From contig NZ_RXOL01000001.1 of NCBI RefSeq assembly GCF_004004515.1, positions 868,001-932,000 on the forward strand: 64,000 bases of DNA, written 5' to 3'. Origin of the DNA: Croceicoccus ponticola (GTDB taxonomy: Bacteria; Pseudomonadota; Alphaproteobacteria; Sphingomonadales; Sphingomonadaceae). Under the pieces are notes generated by a model. It was not told the DNA's origin and did no database searches. It saw nothing but the letters and a program-made list of their open reading frames with translations. This document shows positions 24,227 to 32,630 of this stretch, piece after piece (the stretch's first letter is position 1; each line of letters begins with the position of its first letter). The translations under genes were made by a program, and so were the position numbers.

Positions 24227-24243
24227 GGCAGGTTTTGCCTGCC
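24227..24243 (-). promoter_or_regulatory. 5' leader hairpin of ompW mRNA
   Basis: GGCAGG and CCTGCC form a perfect 6-base stem with a 5-base loop, 18 bases upstream of the ompW start and directly before its AGGGAG ribosome site. The position matches that of the flp hairpin; a stabilising or regulatory role is inferred. Confidence 0.5.
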
Positions 24244-24479
24244 CTGACGATTTACATCAGGGAATTGCACCGACCGCTTTCCAACGACGGTTAACCCCAG
24301 TTACCCGGCAAACAATTGTCCTTGCCCATCAATAACTTCCGATAAATGCATTTGGCAGGTGCAAGACCGCATGCCGAATCTCGGCGTGTTTCCCTCATCG
24401 CCTCCGAAGAAGAACAGGCGCAGCTTATTTCTTCCCGCAGTGACCAACGGCTCTTATTCAGCCGCCCGCCCAAGCTGCA

Positions 24480-24493
24480 TTGATCGAACGCAA
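24480..24493 (+). promoter_or_regulatory. FNR/FixK box 1 upstream of ccoN (activator position)
   Basis: TTGATCGAACGCAA fits TTGAT-N4-ATCAA in eight of ten positions. Its centre (24486.5) is about 41-43 bases upstream of the start point predicted from a -10 TATTAA (24518-24523), the class II activator position. The identical 15-mer recurs before hemN. Confidence 0.7.
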
Positions 24494-24517
24494 TTCCGGC
24501 TCCGGCTCATACAAAAG

Positions 24518-24523
24518 TATTAA
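24518..24523 (+). promoter_or_regulatory. Predicted -10 element of the ccoN promoter
   Basis: TATTAA lies 25 bases downstream of FNR box 1, the spacing expected when FNR replaces the -35 contact. Transcription should start near 24530, leaving a leader of about 93 bases. Confidence 0.5.
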
Positions 24524-24535
24524 ACCTCAATCGCT

Positions 24536-24549
24536 TTGACCTGTGTCAA
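24536..24549 (+). promoter_or_regulatory. FNR box 2 upstream of ccoN (perfect palindrome)
   Basis: TTGAC-CTGT-GTCAA is a fully symmetric FNR/FixK-type site, 56 bases centre to centre from box 1. If transcription starts near 24530, this site covers about +6 to +19 and could repress at high regulator level; alternatively it drives a second start further down. Confidence 0.75.
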
Positions 24550-24622
24550 TGCGGGCGGGTCTGTGCGGGACCAAGGGGCATGGGGGATTTCTCTCTTGAA
24601 CCTTCAGCAAAAGGGGGCGGCC

Positions 24623-26293
24623 GTGGAAACGGTGCTTACTCGCGCGGGCATATGGCTCGTCATCTTGATACTCGCCATCGCCGGCATGGCGCTTGCCGCC
24701 GATGGCCCATTTGCCGTGCACATGGGCATCGTCGGCATCGCCGCGCTGATCGCGTTGTGGGCAACCGTAACGCGGGCCGATTACTCGGCACAGGCCAACG
24801 CCATCCTGCGCGCGCCTGCCGACCAGTCGCGGTATGACGACGATCCGATCCGCTGGGGTGTCATCGCCACGGTGTTCTGGGGCATGGCAGGATTTGCGGC
24901 GGGCCTTTTGATTGCGCTGCAACTCGCCTGGCCAATCCTGAATCTTGAGCCGTGGGCTAATTTCGGACGCCTTCGTCCTTTGCATACCAGCGCGGTCATC
25001 TTCGCATTTGGCGGCAATGCGTTGATCGCGTCCAGCTTCTACATTGTGCAGCGCACCTGCCGCGCGCGGCTGGCCTTCCCCGCCCTCGCCCGCTTTGTCT
25101 TCTGGGGCTACCAGCTGTTCATCGTGCTGGCCGCCACCGGCTATCTGATGGGCGTGACGCAGGGCAAGGAATATGCCGAACCCGAATGGTACACCGACTG
25201 GTGGCTGACCGTGGTCTGGGTCTCGTACCTGATCGTGTTCGTCGGCACGATCGTCAAACGCAGCGAACCGCACATCTACGTGGCTAACTGGTTCTTCCTC
25301 GCCTTCATCCTGACGGTGGCGATGCTGCATGTCGTCAACAACCTCGACATGCCGGTGTCGATCACCGGCAGCCGGTCCTATCCGCTGTTCGCCGGCGTTC
25401 AGGGCGCTCTGGTGCAGTGGTGGTACGGGCACAACGCGGTTGGCTTCTTTCTCACCGCCGGGTTCCTGGCGATGATGTATTACTTCGTGCCGAAACAGGC
25501 GGAGCGGCCGATCTATTCGTATCGGCTTTCGATCATCCACTTCTGGTCGCTGATCTTCCTGTATATCTGGGCCGGACCGCACCACCTTCATTATACCGCC
25601 CTGCCCGACTGGGCGCAGACACTAGGCATGGTGTTTTCGGTCATGCTGTGGATGCCCAGTTGGGGCGGCATGATCAACGGCCTGATGACGCTGAACGGCG
25701 CGTGGGACAAGGTTCGCACCGACCCCATCATCCGGATGATGGTGATGAGCCTCGCCTTCTACGGCATGAGCACGTTCGAAGGCCCGATGATGAGCATCAA
25801 GAGCGTGAACTCGCTCTCGCACTATACCGACTGGACCATCGGGCATGTCCATTCGGGCGCGCTGGGCTGGAACGGGATGATCACCTTTGCGGCGATCTAT
25901 TTCCTGACGCCCCGACTGTGGAACCGCGAGCGGCTTTACAGCCTGCGCATGGTGAACTGGCACTTCTGGCTCGCGACGGCGGGGATCGTTTTCTACGCCG
26001 CGTCGATGTGGGTTTCGGGCGTGACGCAGGGTCTGATGTGGCGCCAGTACGGGGCCGACGGCTATCTCGTGAACTCGTTTGCCGAAACGGTCGCCGCGTT
26101 GCACCCGATGTTCATCCTGCGCGCCTTTGGCGGCCTGCTGTACCTTGCCGGCGCGGTCATCATGGTCGTCAACGTCTGGGCCACGATCGCGGGCAGGTTG
26201 CGCACCGAAAAGCCGATGCACGACGCCGCCTATGACGCGCAGGCGGACCGCCCGGCGATCGCACCCCGCCCCGTCCTTGCGCCTGCGAACTGA
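24623..26293 (+). CDS. ccoN: Cytochrome cbb3 oxidase catalytic subunit I
   Basis: A 556-residue haem-copper oxidase subunit that reduces oxygen at low concentration while pumping protons. Haem and copper ligands are visible: His in [11 protein letters not shown], His in [10 protein letters not shown], the Tyr in [12 protein letters not shown], the HH pair in AGPHHLHYT, and His in [13 protein letters not shown]. Two extra helices precede the 12-helix core. The start is GTG 24623, chosen for the AAAGGGGGCGG ribosome site; upstream TTG codons in the same frame have none and the frame would begin in an FNR box. First of the cco operon. Confidence 0.93.
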   Translation: METVLTRAGIWLVILILAIAGMALAADGPFAVHMGIVGIAALIALWATVTRADYSAQANAILRAPADQSRYDDDPIRWGVIATVFWGMAGFAAGLLIALQLAWPILNLEPWANFGRLRPLHTSAVIFAFGGNALIASSFYIVQRTCRARLAFPALARFVFWGYQLFIVLAATGYLMGVTQGKEYAEPEWYTDWWLTVVWVSYLIVFVGTIVKRSEPHIYVANWFFLAFILTVAMLHVVNNLDMPVSITGSRSYPLFAGVQGALVQWWYGHNAVGFFLTAGFLAMMYYFVPKQAERPIYSYRLSIIHFWSLIFLYIWAGPHHLHYTALPDWAQTLGMVFSVMLWMPSWGGMINGLMTLNGAWDKVRTDPIIRMMVMSLAFYGMSTFEGPMMSIKSVNSLSHYTDWTIGHVHSGALGWNGMITFAAIYFLTPRLWNRERLYSLRMVNWHFWLATAGIVFYAASMWVSGVTQGLMWRQYGADGYLVNSFAETVAALHPMFILRAFGGLLYLAGAVIMVVNVWATIAGRLRTEKPMHDAAYDAQADRPAIAPRPVLAPAN

Positions 26294-26304
26294 GGGGCAT
26301 GACC

Positions 26305-27054
26305 ATGAGCATGACCGAAAAGCACAAGAAGCTTGAAAAGAACGTCACCTTGCTGGCTGTCGCGGCCTTTGCGGCCGTCACCGTCGGTGGGCTGGTCGAA
26401 ATCGCGCCGCTGTTCTGGATCGACAACACGATCGAGAAAGTGGACGGGATGCGGCCCTATACACCGCTGGAACAGGCGGGGCGCGACATCTATGTCCGCG
26501 AAGGGTGCTATGTCTGCCACAGCCAGATGATCCGTCCGTTCCGGGACGAGGTCGAACGCTATGGCCACTACAGCCTTGCCGCCGAATCCATGTACGATCA
26601 CCCGTTCCAGTGGGGTTCGAAACGGACAGGGCCAGACCTTGCCCGCGTCGGCGGACGCTATTCCGACGAATGGCATGTCCAGCATCTGGAAAATCCGCAA
26701 TCGGTCGTGCCCGAAAGCGTGATGCCGCAATACGGCTTCCTCGCCGAAAGCCCGCTGAAGGTGCAGGACATGGCGGCGAACCTGACGGCGCTGTCGCGGG
26801 TGGGTGTGCCCTATACCGACGCACAGATCGCCCATGCCGACGCCGACATGAAGGTGCAGGCCAATCCCGATGCCGACACCGGTGGGCTGACCGAACGTTA
26901 CGGTGAACAGGTGAACCTGCGCGATTTCGACGGCAAGCCGGCCAAACTGACCGAGATGGATGCGCTGGTCGCCTACCTTCAGGTGCTGGGCACGATGGTC
27001 GACGTCAACGCAGCCGCGGCGCAGGAAGACCTTGCGACGGAGAAAGGGCGATGA
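26305..27054 (+). CDS. ccoO: Cytochrome cbb3 oxidase subunit II (mono-haem)
   Basis: A 249-residue membrane-anchored c-type cytochrome. One N-terminal helix ([20 protein letters not shown]) and a periplasmic domain with [15 protein letters not shown], the CxxCH haem site, near residue 70; a Met ligand is likely in [11 protein letters not shown] 26305 has GAGGGG at the right distance; ATG 26299 is too close to it. The stop overlaps the ccoQ start (ATGA). Confidence 0.95.
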   Translation: MSMTEKHKKLEKNVTLLAVAAFAAVTVGGLVEIAPLFWIDNTIEKVDGMRPYTPLEQAGRDIYVREGCYVCHSQMIRPFRDEVERYGHYSLAAESMYDHPFQWGSKRTGPDLARVGGRYSDEWHVQHLENPQSVVPESVMPQYGFLAESPLKVQDMAANLTALSRVGVPYTDAQIAHADADMKVQANPDADTGGLTERYGEQVNLRDFDGKPAKLTEMDALVAYLQVLGTMVDVNAAAAQEDLATEKGR

Positions 27055-27221
27055 GCGATCATTCCTTTTACGACGCGCTGCGCCACTTGGCCGACAGCTG
27101 GGGCCTGCTCATCATGATGTTCGTGTTCAGCGTGCTTGCCGCGTGGCCCTTCCGGCCCGGCGCGCGCGAACGCAACGAGGATGCGGCGACCATGATCTTC
27201 AAGGACGAGAACGATGGTTGA
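27051..27221 (+). CDS. ccoQ: Cytochrome cbb3 oxidase subunit CcoQ
   Basis: A 56-residue single-helix subunit ([20 protein letters not shown], then [14 protein letters not shown]). The WPFRP segment after the helix is the hallmark of CcoQ/FixQ, which stabilises the oxidase. It overlaps ccoO by four bases and ccoP by eight. It is too short for standard ORF filters but is unambiguous from position and sequence. Confidence 0.93.
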   Translation: MSDHSFYDALRHLADSWGLLIMMFVFSVLAAWPFRPGARERNEDAATMIFKDENDG

Positions 27222-28185
27222 TACCGACAACACCCCGGCATCGGCCGGACGGCGTCTTGACGAAGCCACCAACACCGAAACCGTCGGCCACGAATGGGAC
27301 GGGATCGAGGAACTGGACACGCCGCTGCCCCGCTGGTGGCTGTGGATCTTCTACGCCACGATCGTTTTTTCGATCGGTTATGTCATCGCCTATCCCGCGC
27401 TGCCCATGATCTCAAAGGGGACAGAGGGCGTGCTCGGCTGGTCCAGCCGCAGCGATCTGACCGATGACTTGAAGGCCGCCGATGCCAAGCGTTCGCAAGT
27501 CGTTGCAGCGCTCGCCGGAATGCCCATCGAACGGCTGGAAACCGACAGCAAGCTGATGCGCGCCGCGGTGTCTGGCGGTGAAGCGGCGTTCAAGGTCAAT
27601 TGCGTGCAGTGTCATGGCGCGCGCGCGGCGGGTCTGCCCGGCTATCCCAACCTCAATGACGACGACTGGCTTTGGGGCGGCGACCTCAAGGCGATCCACC
27701 AGACCCTGCAACACGGCATCCGCCAACCGGGCGACGATCAAACGCGGTTCAGCCAGATGCCCGCATTCGGCCGCGACGGGATCCTGACCGGAGCAGAGAT
27801 CGCAGACGTCACCAGCTTCGTGCGCACGCTATCGGGGCTTGAGCCGAAAAGCGCGGCTTCGCAGCGCGGCGGCGCGCTGTTCGAGGCGAATTGCGCGGTG
27901 TGTCACGGCGCGACCGGCACCGGGATGCGCGAATTCGGCGCGCCCAACCTTGCCGATGCGATATGGCTTTATGGCGGCAGCCGCGATGACATCACCGCGA
28001 CGATCACCACTGCCCGTTATGGCCAGATGCCCGCATGGGGGCAGCGCCTCGATCCGGTGACGATCAAGATGCTGACGGCCTATGTCCACTCGTTGGGCGG
28101 CGGGGAGAATTTCGTCGCCGTCGCGAAGGCCGCGGATAAGGACGCGAGCCAAGACGCAAATGGGCTGGACGATGCGACCGACTGA
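27214..28185 (+). CDS. ccoP: Cytochrome cbb3 oxidase subunit III (di-haem)
   Basis: A 323-residue di-haem cytochrome c that passes electrons to CcoO/CcoN. An N-terminal CcoP region with DGIEELDTPLPRWWLWIFY and one helix is followed by two cytochrome c domains with haem sites NCVQCHGARAAG (near residue 130) and NCAVCHGATGTG (near residue 228). Met ligands are expected at FSQMPAFG and YGQMPAWG. The stop overlaps the ccoG start. Confidence 0.95.
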   Translation: MVDTDNTPASAGRRLDEATNTETVGHEWDGIEELDTPLPRWWLWIFYATIVFSIGYVIAYPALPMISKGTEGVLGWSSRSDLTDDLKAADAKRSQVVAALAGMPIERLETDSKLMRAAVSGGEAAFKVNCVQCHGARAAGLPGYPNLNDDDWLWGGDLKAIHQTLQHGIRQPGDDQTRFSQMPAFGRDGILTGAEIADVTSFVRTLSGLEPKSAASQRGGALFEANCAVCHGATGTGMREFGAPNLADAIWLYGGSRDDITATITTARYGQMPAWGQRLDPVTIKMLTAYVHSLGGGENFVAVAKAADKDASQDANGLDDATD

Positions 28186-29623
28186 CCTCCAACCCGCGCC
28201 AGCTTCGGCCTCGCTTTACGAAAAGCACACGACCGTTCACCCCAAACGGATCGACGGACCGTTCCGCCGTTTCAAATGGCTGGTCATGCTCGTCACGCTG
28301 GGCATCTATTACGGCACGCCCTGGCTGCGCTGGGACCGCGGCCCCTATGCCCCGGATCAGGCGGTGCTGATCGATCTGGAACATCGCCGGTTCTACATGT
28401 TCGATATCGAGATCTGGCCCCACGAATTCTATTTCGTCGCGGGCCTGCTGATCATGGCGGGCATAGGCCTGTTCCTGATCACCAGCGCGGTCGGGCGGGC
28501 ATGGTGCGGCTATGCCTGTCCGCAGACGGTGTGGACCGACCTGTTCCAGCATGTCGACCGGTTCGTCGATGGCGACCGCAATGCGCGCATGCGGCTGGAC
28601 AAGGCACCGTGGACTGCGGGCAAGGCAGCGCGTCGGCTGGCCAAGTGGACGATCTATCTCGTCATCGCTTTCTGGACCGGCGGCGCGTGGATCATGTATT
28701 TTGCCGATGCCCCGACACTGACGCGCGAATTCTGGGCCGGCGATGCCGCGCCCGTCGCCTATGCAACCGTCGCTGTGCTGACCGGCACGACGTTTTTGTT
28801 GGGCGGTTTCATGCGCGAACAGGTGTGCATCTACATGTGCCCGTGGCCGCGCATCCAGACCGCGATGCTGGACGAAAAGTCGCTGATCGTCACGTACAAG
28901 GACTGGCGCGGCGAACCGCGCGGCAGCCTGAAAAAGGCGCAGAAGGCTCCCGACGCGTTCGGCGATTGCGTCGATTGCAACCAGTGCGTTGCGGTGTGCC
29001 CCACCGGCATCGATATCCGCGAAGGGCCGCAGATCGGGTGCATCACTTGCGCCCTGTGCATTGATGCGTGCGACCGGGTGATGAAGGAAATCGGTCGCCC
29101 TCGCGGACTGATCGATTATGCGACGCTCGAAGATTGCGAGCGCGAAGCCGCCGGCGCCGCGCCGCGCCCGGTTTGGAAGACGCTGACCCACCCGCGGACG
29201 CTGATCTACCTCGGGGTGTGGAGCGCCATCGGCGCAGCGCTGCTCTTCGCGCTGGGCACGCGGGCGCATACCGGACTGACGGTGCAGTCGGATCGCAATC
29301 CGCCCTTCATGCTGATGAGCGACGGTTCGGTGCGCAATAGCTATACCGTCAAACTGCGCAACATGCAGAGCCGCCCGCGCACGATGGCGCTGTCGCTCGT
29401 CGGACTGCCCGGCGCGACTATGTGGACCGACGACATGTCGAAGGACGCGGCCACTCGTCAATTCGCCCGCGAGGTTTCTGCCGACGTGACCCTGCCGTTG
29501 CGGGTCTATGTCATCGCCCCGCGCGGGACAGGGGGCGGGACATTCGCGTTTCAGGTGACATCCCCCGACGGCGAAAGCGACAGCAGCGAAACCGCGTTCA
29601 ACGCACCGGAGCCGCCACGATGA
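28172..29623 (+). CDS. ccoG: Cytochrome oxidase accessory protein CcoG (FixG), Cu(II) reductase-type ferredoxin
   Basis: A 483-residue membrane iron-sulfur protein needed for cbb3 assembly, with a proposed role in copper reduction. Five or six helices; WCGYACPQTVW and YMCPWPRIQTAM are characteristic; a ferredoxin domain carries CVDCNQCVAVCP and CITCALCIDACD (two 4Fe-4S clusters). The C-terminal Ig-like FixG domain follows. ATG 28172 overlaps ccoP by 14 bases; an in-frame ATG at 28160 is possible. It overlaps ccoH by four bases. Confidence 0.94.
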   Translation: MRPTDLQPAPASASLYEKHTTVHPKRIDGPFRRFKWLVMLVTLGIYYGTPWLRWDRGPYAPDQAVLIDLEHRRFYMFDIEIWPHEFYFVAGLLIMAGIGLFLITSAVGRAWCGYACPQTVWTDLFQHVDRFVDGDRNARMRLDKAPWTAGKAARRLAKWTIYLVIAFWTGGAWIMYFADAPTLTREFWAGDAAPVAYATVAVLTGTTFLLGGFMREQVCIYMCPWPRIQTAMLDEKSLIVTYKDWRGEPRGSLKKAQKAPDAFGDCVDCNQCVAVCPTGIDIREGPQIGCITCALCIDACDRVMKEIGRPRGLIDYATLEDCEREAAGAAPRPVWKTLTHPRTLIYLGVWSAIGAALLFALGTRAHTGLTVQSDRNPPFMLMSDGSVRNSYTVKLRNMQSRPRTMALSLVGLPGATMWTDDMSKDAATRQFAREVSADVTLPLRVYVIAPRGTGGGTFAFQVTSPDGESDSSETAFNAPEPPR

Positions 29624-30096
29624 TCCAACCCGATCCGCGCGCCAGCAAGCTCAATCGACGATTTACCGGAAAGCACATGACCGGGATCCTCGTCGCCGGG
29701 TTCGGAGTTGTCATCGCAGTCAATTTCACGATGGCCGCGCTGGCCAGCAGCAGCTTTGGCGGGGTGGTCGTCGAAAATTCCTATGTCGCGAGCCAGAAAT
29801 TCAACGGCTGGCTCGACAAGGCGCAGGCGTCGGACACGCTGGGATACACGGTAACCGCATTGCTGCGCGCAGACGGCAAGGTCGTACTCACCACAAGCGG
29901 CGTGGCGACAGGCGCGCAGGTCATCGCGACCGCGCGGCACCCGTTGGGCCATCAGCCGGACCGGACGCTGAACTTCGTGGCCGGACCCGACGGCGCGTGG
30001 ACCAGTACCGCCGCCCTGCCCGACGACCGCTGGACATTGCGCCTGTCCATCACGGATCGCGGCCGGGAATGGCGTGGGGAACGCGCATTGCCATGA
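29620..30096 (+). CDS. ccoH: FixH family protein CcoH
   Basis: A 158-residue membrane protein: basic N-terminus (NRRFTGKHMTGILVAGFGVV), one helix (about 22-43), and a periplasmic beta domain opening VVVENSYVASQKFNGW, typical of FixH. CcoH stays associated with the oxidase and aids assembly. It is coupled on both sides by ATGA overlaps. Length fits the family. Confidence 0.92.
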   Translation: MIQPDPRASKLNRRFTGKHMTGILVAGFGVVIAVNFTMAALASSSFGGVVVENSYVASQKFNGWLDKAQASDTLGYTVTALLRADGKVVLTTSGVATGAQVIATARHPLGHQPDRTLNFVAGPDGAWTSTAALPDDRWTLRLSITDRGREWRGERALP

Positions 30097-32228
30097 ACGC
30101 GCCCATCGCCAGGCAACCCATCGACGCCGCACGCTGCGTCGACAGCCGGTTCACCGTGCCCGGCATCCGGTGTGCCGGGTGTATCGGCAAGATCGAACGT
30201 GGGATTTCCGCCATCCCCGGCGTCGCGACGGCGCGCGTGAACTTTTCCGCCAAGCGCGTCGCGGTCAGCCATGATCCCGAACTGACCGATGCCGACATTG
30301 TCGAAGCCCTGCGAGAATTGGGCTTCGAAGCGCAGCCGATGGCGGAAAACCCGCTGGCCCGCGATGACGCGGAAACGAGGCTGCTTTTGCGCGCGCTGGC
30401 GGTTGCGGGCTTTGCGATGATGAACATCATGCTGCTGTCGGTCGCCGTATGGTCGGGCGCGGATGGCATCACCAGGGACCTGTTCCACTGGCTGTCGGCG
30501 GCCATCGCACTGCCTGCGGTCGCCTATGCGGGGCGTCCATTCTTTTCCTCCGCATGGATGGCGCTGCGTTATCGCCGCACGAATATGGACGTTCCGATTT
30601 CCATCGGCGTACTGCTCGCCACGGGGATGAGCGCGTTTGAAGTGCTGACCGGCGGGCAGCATGCCTATTTCGACGGCGCGGTCATGCTGCTGTTCTTCCT
30701 TCTGGTGGGCCGGGTGCTGGATGCCGTGATGCGCGACCGGGCACGTTCGGGCATTGCGTCGTTGCTGGGCCGGATGGGTCGCGGCGCGCAAGTCGCCTAT
30801 CCCGATGGCGATGTCCGCTGGGTCGCGGCCGAAGATATCGAGCCCGGCATGGAAATGCAGGTTGCAGCCGGAGAATCGCTGGCCGCCGACGGATTGATCG
30901 TGACGGGAAAAAGCCGGTTCGACCGTTCGATGCTGACCGGCGAAAGCGCGCCAGTAGCGTCCGGCCCCGGCGACATGGCGCATGCGGGCACGACCAACCT
31001 GCTGTCGCCCGTCACCGTGCGCGTCACCGCCGCTGCCGAAGATACCGCCATCGCCGATATCGCCCGCCTGATGGACGAAGCAGGCCAGTCGCGCAGCCGC
31101 TATGTCCGCATCGCGGATCGCGCCGCACGCCTTTATGCCCCCGCCGTCCATTCACTTGCCGCGCTGAGCTTTGCGGGCTGGATGATCGCGGGCGCGGGGG
31201 TTCACCAATCGCTGCTGATCGCGATCGCGGTGCTGATCATCACCTGCCCCTGCGCGCTGGGCCTTGCCGTTCCGGCAGCGCAGGTCGTGGCGGCGGGCGC
31301 GTTGATGAAACATGGGCTGTTGATCAAGGACGGCAGCGCGCTGGAAAGGCTGGCCGAGGCCGATCACGCCCTGTTCGACAAGACCGGGACGCTGACGCTG
31401 GGCCGCCCCCGCCCCGTTTCGCTGGCCGCGCTTTCGCCGCAGGATTGCGGCATCGCGCTGACCCTGTCGCAAAGCAGCCGCCACCCGTTGAGCAAGGGCC
31501 TTGCCGCCGCATTGCAGGATTCAGGCACGATCGCGCATCCCGTCAGCGATATCGACGAAAGACCGGGCGAAGGCATGCGCGGAATTTACGAGGGCGAAGC
31601 GGTCAGCCTCCTGCGCCCCGACTTGGCAGAGGAAGGGCTGTCGGTCGCCTACACCCGAGGGATGGCGACGACCGTCATTCGCTTTGCCGATTCGTGGCGC
31701 GCCGATGGCGAAGCGACGATTGCCGCGCTCGCCTCGCTCGGCATTCCGGGCGCCATCGTATCGGGCGATGCCAGCGATGCGGTCATGACCGCGGCCGTGC
31801 ATTTCGGCATCCCGGCACAGGGCGGGATGAGCCCCGCTGACAAGCTGGCCGAACTGGAACGCCGCCGCGCCACGGGGGAAAAAGTGCTGATGATCGGCGA
31901 CGGGCTGAACGATGGTCCGGCGCTGGCCGCAGCGCACGTTTCCATCGCGCCGGGCGGCGCCAGCGACGTCAGCCAGCAGGCGGCAGACGCAGTGTTTGTC
32001 GGCGATGCGCTGATGCCGGTTGCGCTGGCCGTTCGTGTCGCGCGCAGGACGATGCGGACGGTGCGCCAGAATTTCGCGATGGCCGTGGGCTATAACCTGC
32101 TGGCTGTGCCCATCGCCATGGCCGGATACGTCACGCCCATGATTGCGGCCATCGCGATGTCGATGTCGTCGCTGATCGTCGTGGCCAACTCGCTGTTGCT
32201 GTTCCGGGCGGCGGGGGACCGGCGGTGA
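30093..32228 (+). CDS. ccoI: Cu(+)-exporting P1B-type ATPase CcoI (FixI)
   Basis: A 711-residue copper pump that supplies copper to the oxidase. N-terminal HMA domain with GIRCAGCIGKIERG, eight helices, the metal motif TCPCALGLAVP (CPC), actuator MLTGESAPV, phosphorylation motif DKTGTLT and hinge GDGLNDGPAL. The HMA region is Cys-poor beyond the CxxC, as in FixI. It overlaps ccoH by four and ccoS by four bases. An upstream reading from 29997 would lie in ccoH. Confidence 0.94.
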   Translation: MNAPIARQPIDAARCVDSRFTVPGIRCAGCIGKIERGISAIPGVATARVNFSAKRVAVSHDPELTDADIVEALRELGFEAQPMAENPLARDDAETRLLLRALAVAGFAMMNIMLLSVAVWSGADGITRDLFHWLSAAIALPAVAYAGRPFFSSAWMALRYRRTNMDVPISIGVLLATGMSAFEVLTGGQHAYFDGAVMLLFFLLVGRVLDAVMRDRARSGIASLLGRMGRGAQVAYPDGDVRWVAAEDIEPGMEMQVAAGESLAADGLIVTGKSRFDRSMLTGESAPVASGPGDMAHAGTTNLLSPVTVRVTAAAEDTAIADIARLMDEAGQSRSRYVRIADRAARLYAPAVHSLAALSFAGWMIAGAGVHQSLLIAIAVLIITCPCALGLAVPAAQVVAAGALMKHGLLIKDGSALERLAEADHALFDKTGTLTLGRPRPVSLAALSPQDCGIALTLSQSSRHPLSKGLAAALQDSGTIAHPVSDIDERPGEGMRGIYEGEAVSLLRPDLAEEGLSVAYTRGMATTVIRFADSWRADGEATIAALASLGIPGAIVSGDASDAVMTAAVHFGIPAQGGMSPADKLAELERRRATGEKVLMIGDGLNDGPALAAAHVSIAPGGASDVSQQAADAVFVGDALMPVALAVRVARRTMRTVRQNFAMAVGYNLLAVPIAMAGYVTPMIAAIAMSMSSLIVVANSLLLFRAAGDRR

Positions 32229-32380
32229 ACGGGCTGATCTTCCTCATCCCCGTTGCTCTGGGCATGGGCGGGCTGGGTCTTTCCGCTTTCTTCTGGGCCA
32301 TGCGCAGCGGGCAGTTCGATGATATGGACGGCGCAGCCCAGCGCATCCTGATTGAAGAGGATGACGAGGGCGTTTCGTGA
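32225..32380 (+). CDS. ccoS: Cytochrome cbb3 assembly protein CcoS
   Basis: A 51-residue protein starting with GTG (GTGA overlap with ccoI). One helix (LIFLIPVALGMGGLGLSAFF) is followed by WAMRSGQFDDMDGAAQRIL, a near-perfect CcoS signature. It is needed for cofactor insertion. The C-terminus is acidic (IEEDDEG). It overlaps the next gene by four bases. Confidence 0.93.
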   Translation: MNGLIFLIPVALGMGGLGLSAFFWAMRSGQFDDMDGAAQRILIEEDDEGVS

Positions 32381-32595
32381 ACGGGATGCTGGCCAGTTTC
32401 GCCGCGGTCGCGCTTTTGCCCGCGATGACGGGGGTGCCGCCCGCCGATGCGCAGCGGACCATCGTCGTCGCGTTGTGCAGCGGCGGTTCGATCGTGATTC
32501 CGCTGGGCCAAACCGGCACTGCACGCAGCACGACGCCGTGTTGTGCCAAGGGTTGCCGCACCCGGCGCAAGCGTCCGTTTGATCGAACGCAATGA
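32377..32595 (+). CDS. Small Cys-rich exported protein in the cco operon
   Basis: A 72-residue protein starting with GTG in a GTGA overlap with ccoS. An N-terminal hydrophobic segment with AFAM-like composition (SFAAVALLPAMTGVPPADAQ) looks like a Sec signal cleaved after ADA. The mature 47 residues carry four Cys (C34, C55, C56, C60) in CSGG and PCCAKGC, and a basic tail RTRRKRP. No known family is recognised. Its coupling to ccoS and the Cys pattern suggest a metal or thiol role in oxidase assembly; this is inference. The last codons contain the hemN FNR box. Confidence 0.65.
   Translation: MNGMLASFAAVALLPAMTGVPPADAQRTIVVALCSGGSIVIPLGQTGTARSTTPCCAKGCRTRRKRPFDRTQ
32579..32592 (+). promoter_or_regulatory. 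FNR/FixK box upstream of hemN
   Basis: TTGATCGAACGCAA, identical to ccoN box 1 (15 bases shared). It lies inside the 3' end of the small Cys-rich gene, 39-52 bases before the hemN ATG. A class II start would fall close to the ATG, so the transcript would have a very short leader or the site acts in another way. Confidence 0.6.
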
Positions 32596-32630
32596 TCGCG
32601 GGCCCATGCGAATCTAAAGGTTCGTGCATC

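Larger units (their letters stand above)
24209..24622. other. Divergent regulatory region between ompW and ccoN
   Basis: 414 bases without a gene. It holds the ompW leader hairpin, two FNR boxes, a -10 hexamer and the ccoN leader. Short open frames are not supported by ribosome sites. The ccoN coding frame stays open back to 24536, but that reading would start inside an FNR box. Confidence 0.6.

Noticed and set aside
24247-24260. CTGAT-GTAA-ATCGT before ompW, like an FNR box
   Set aside because: Only seven of ten bases match and a class II start would fall on the ompW start codon.
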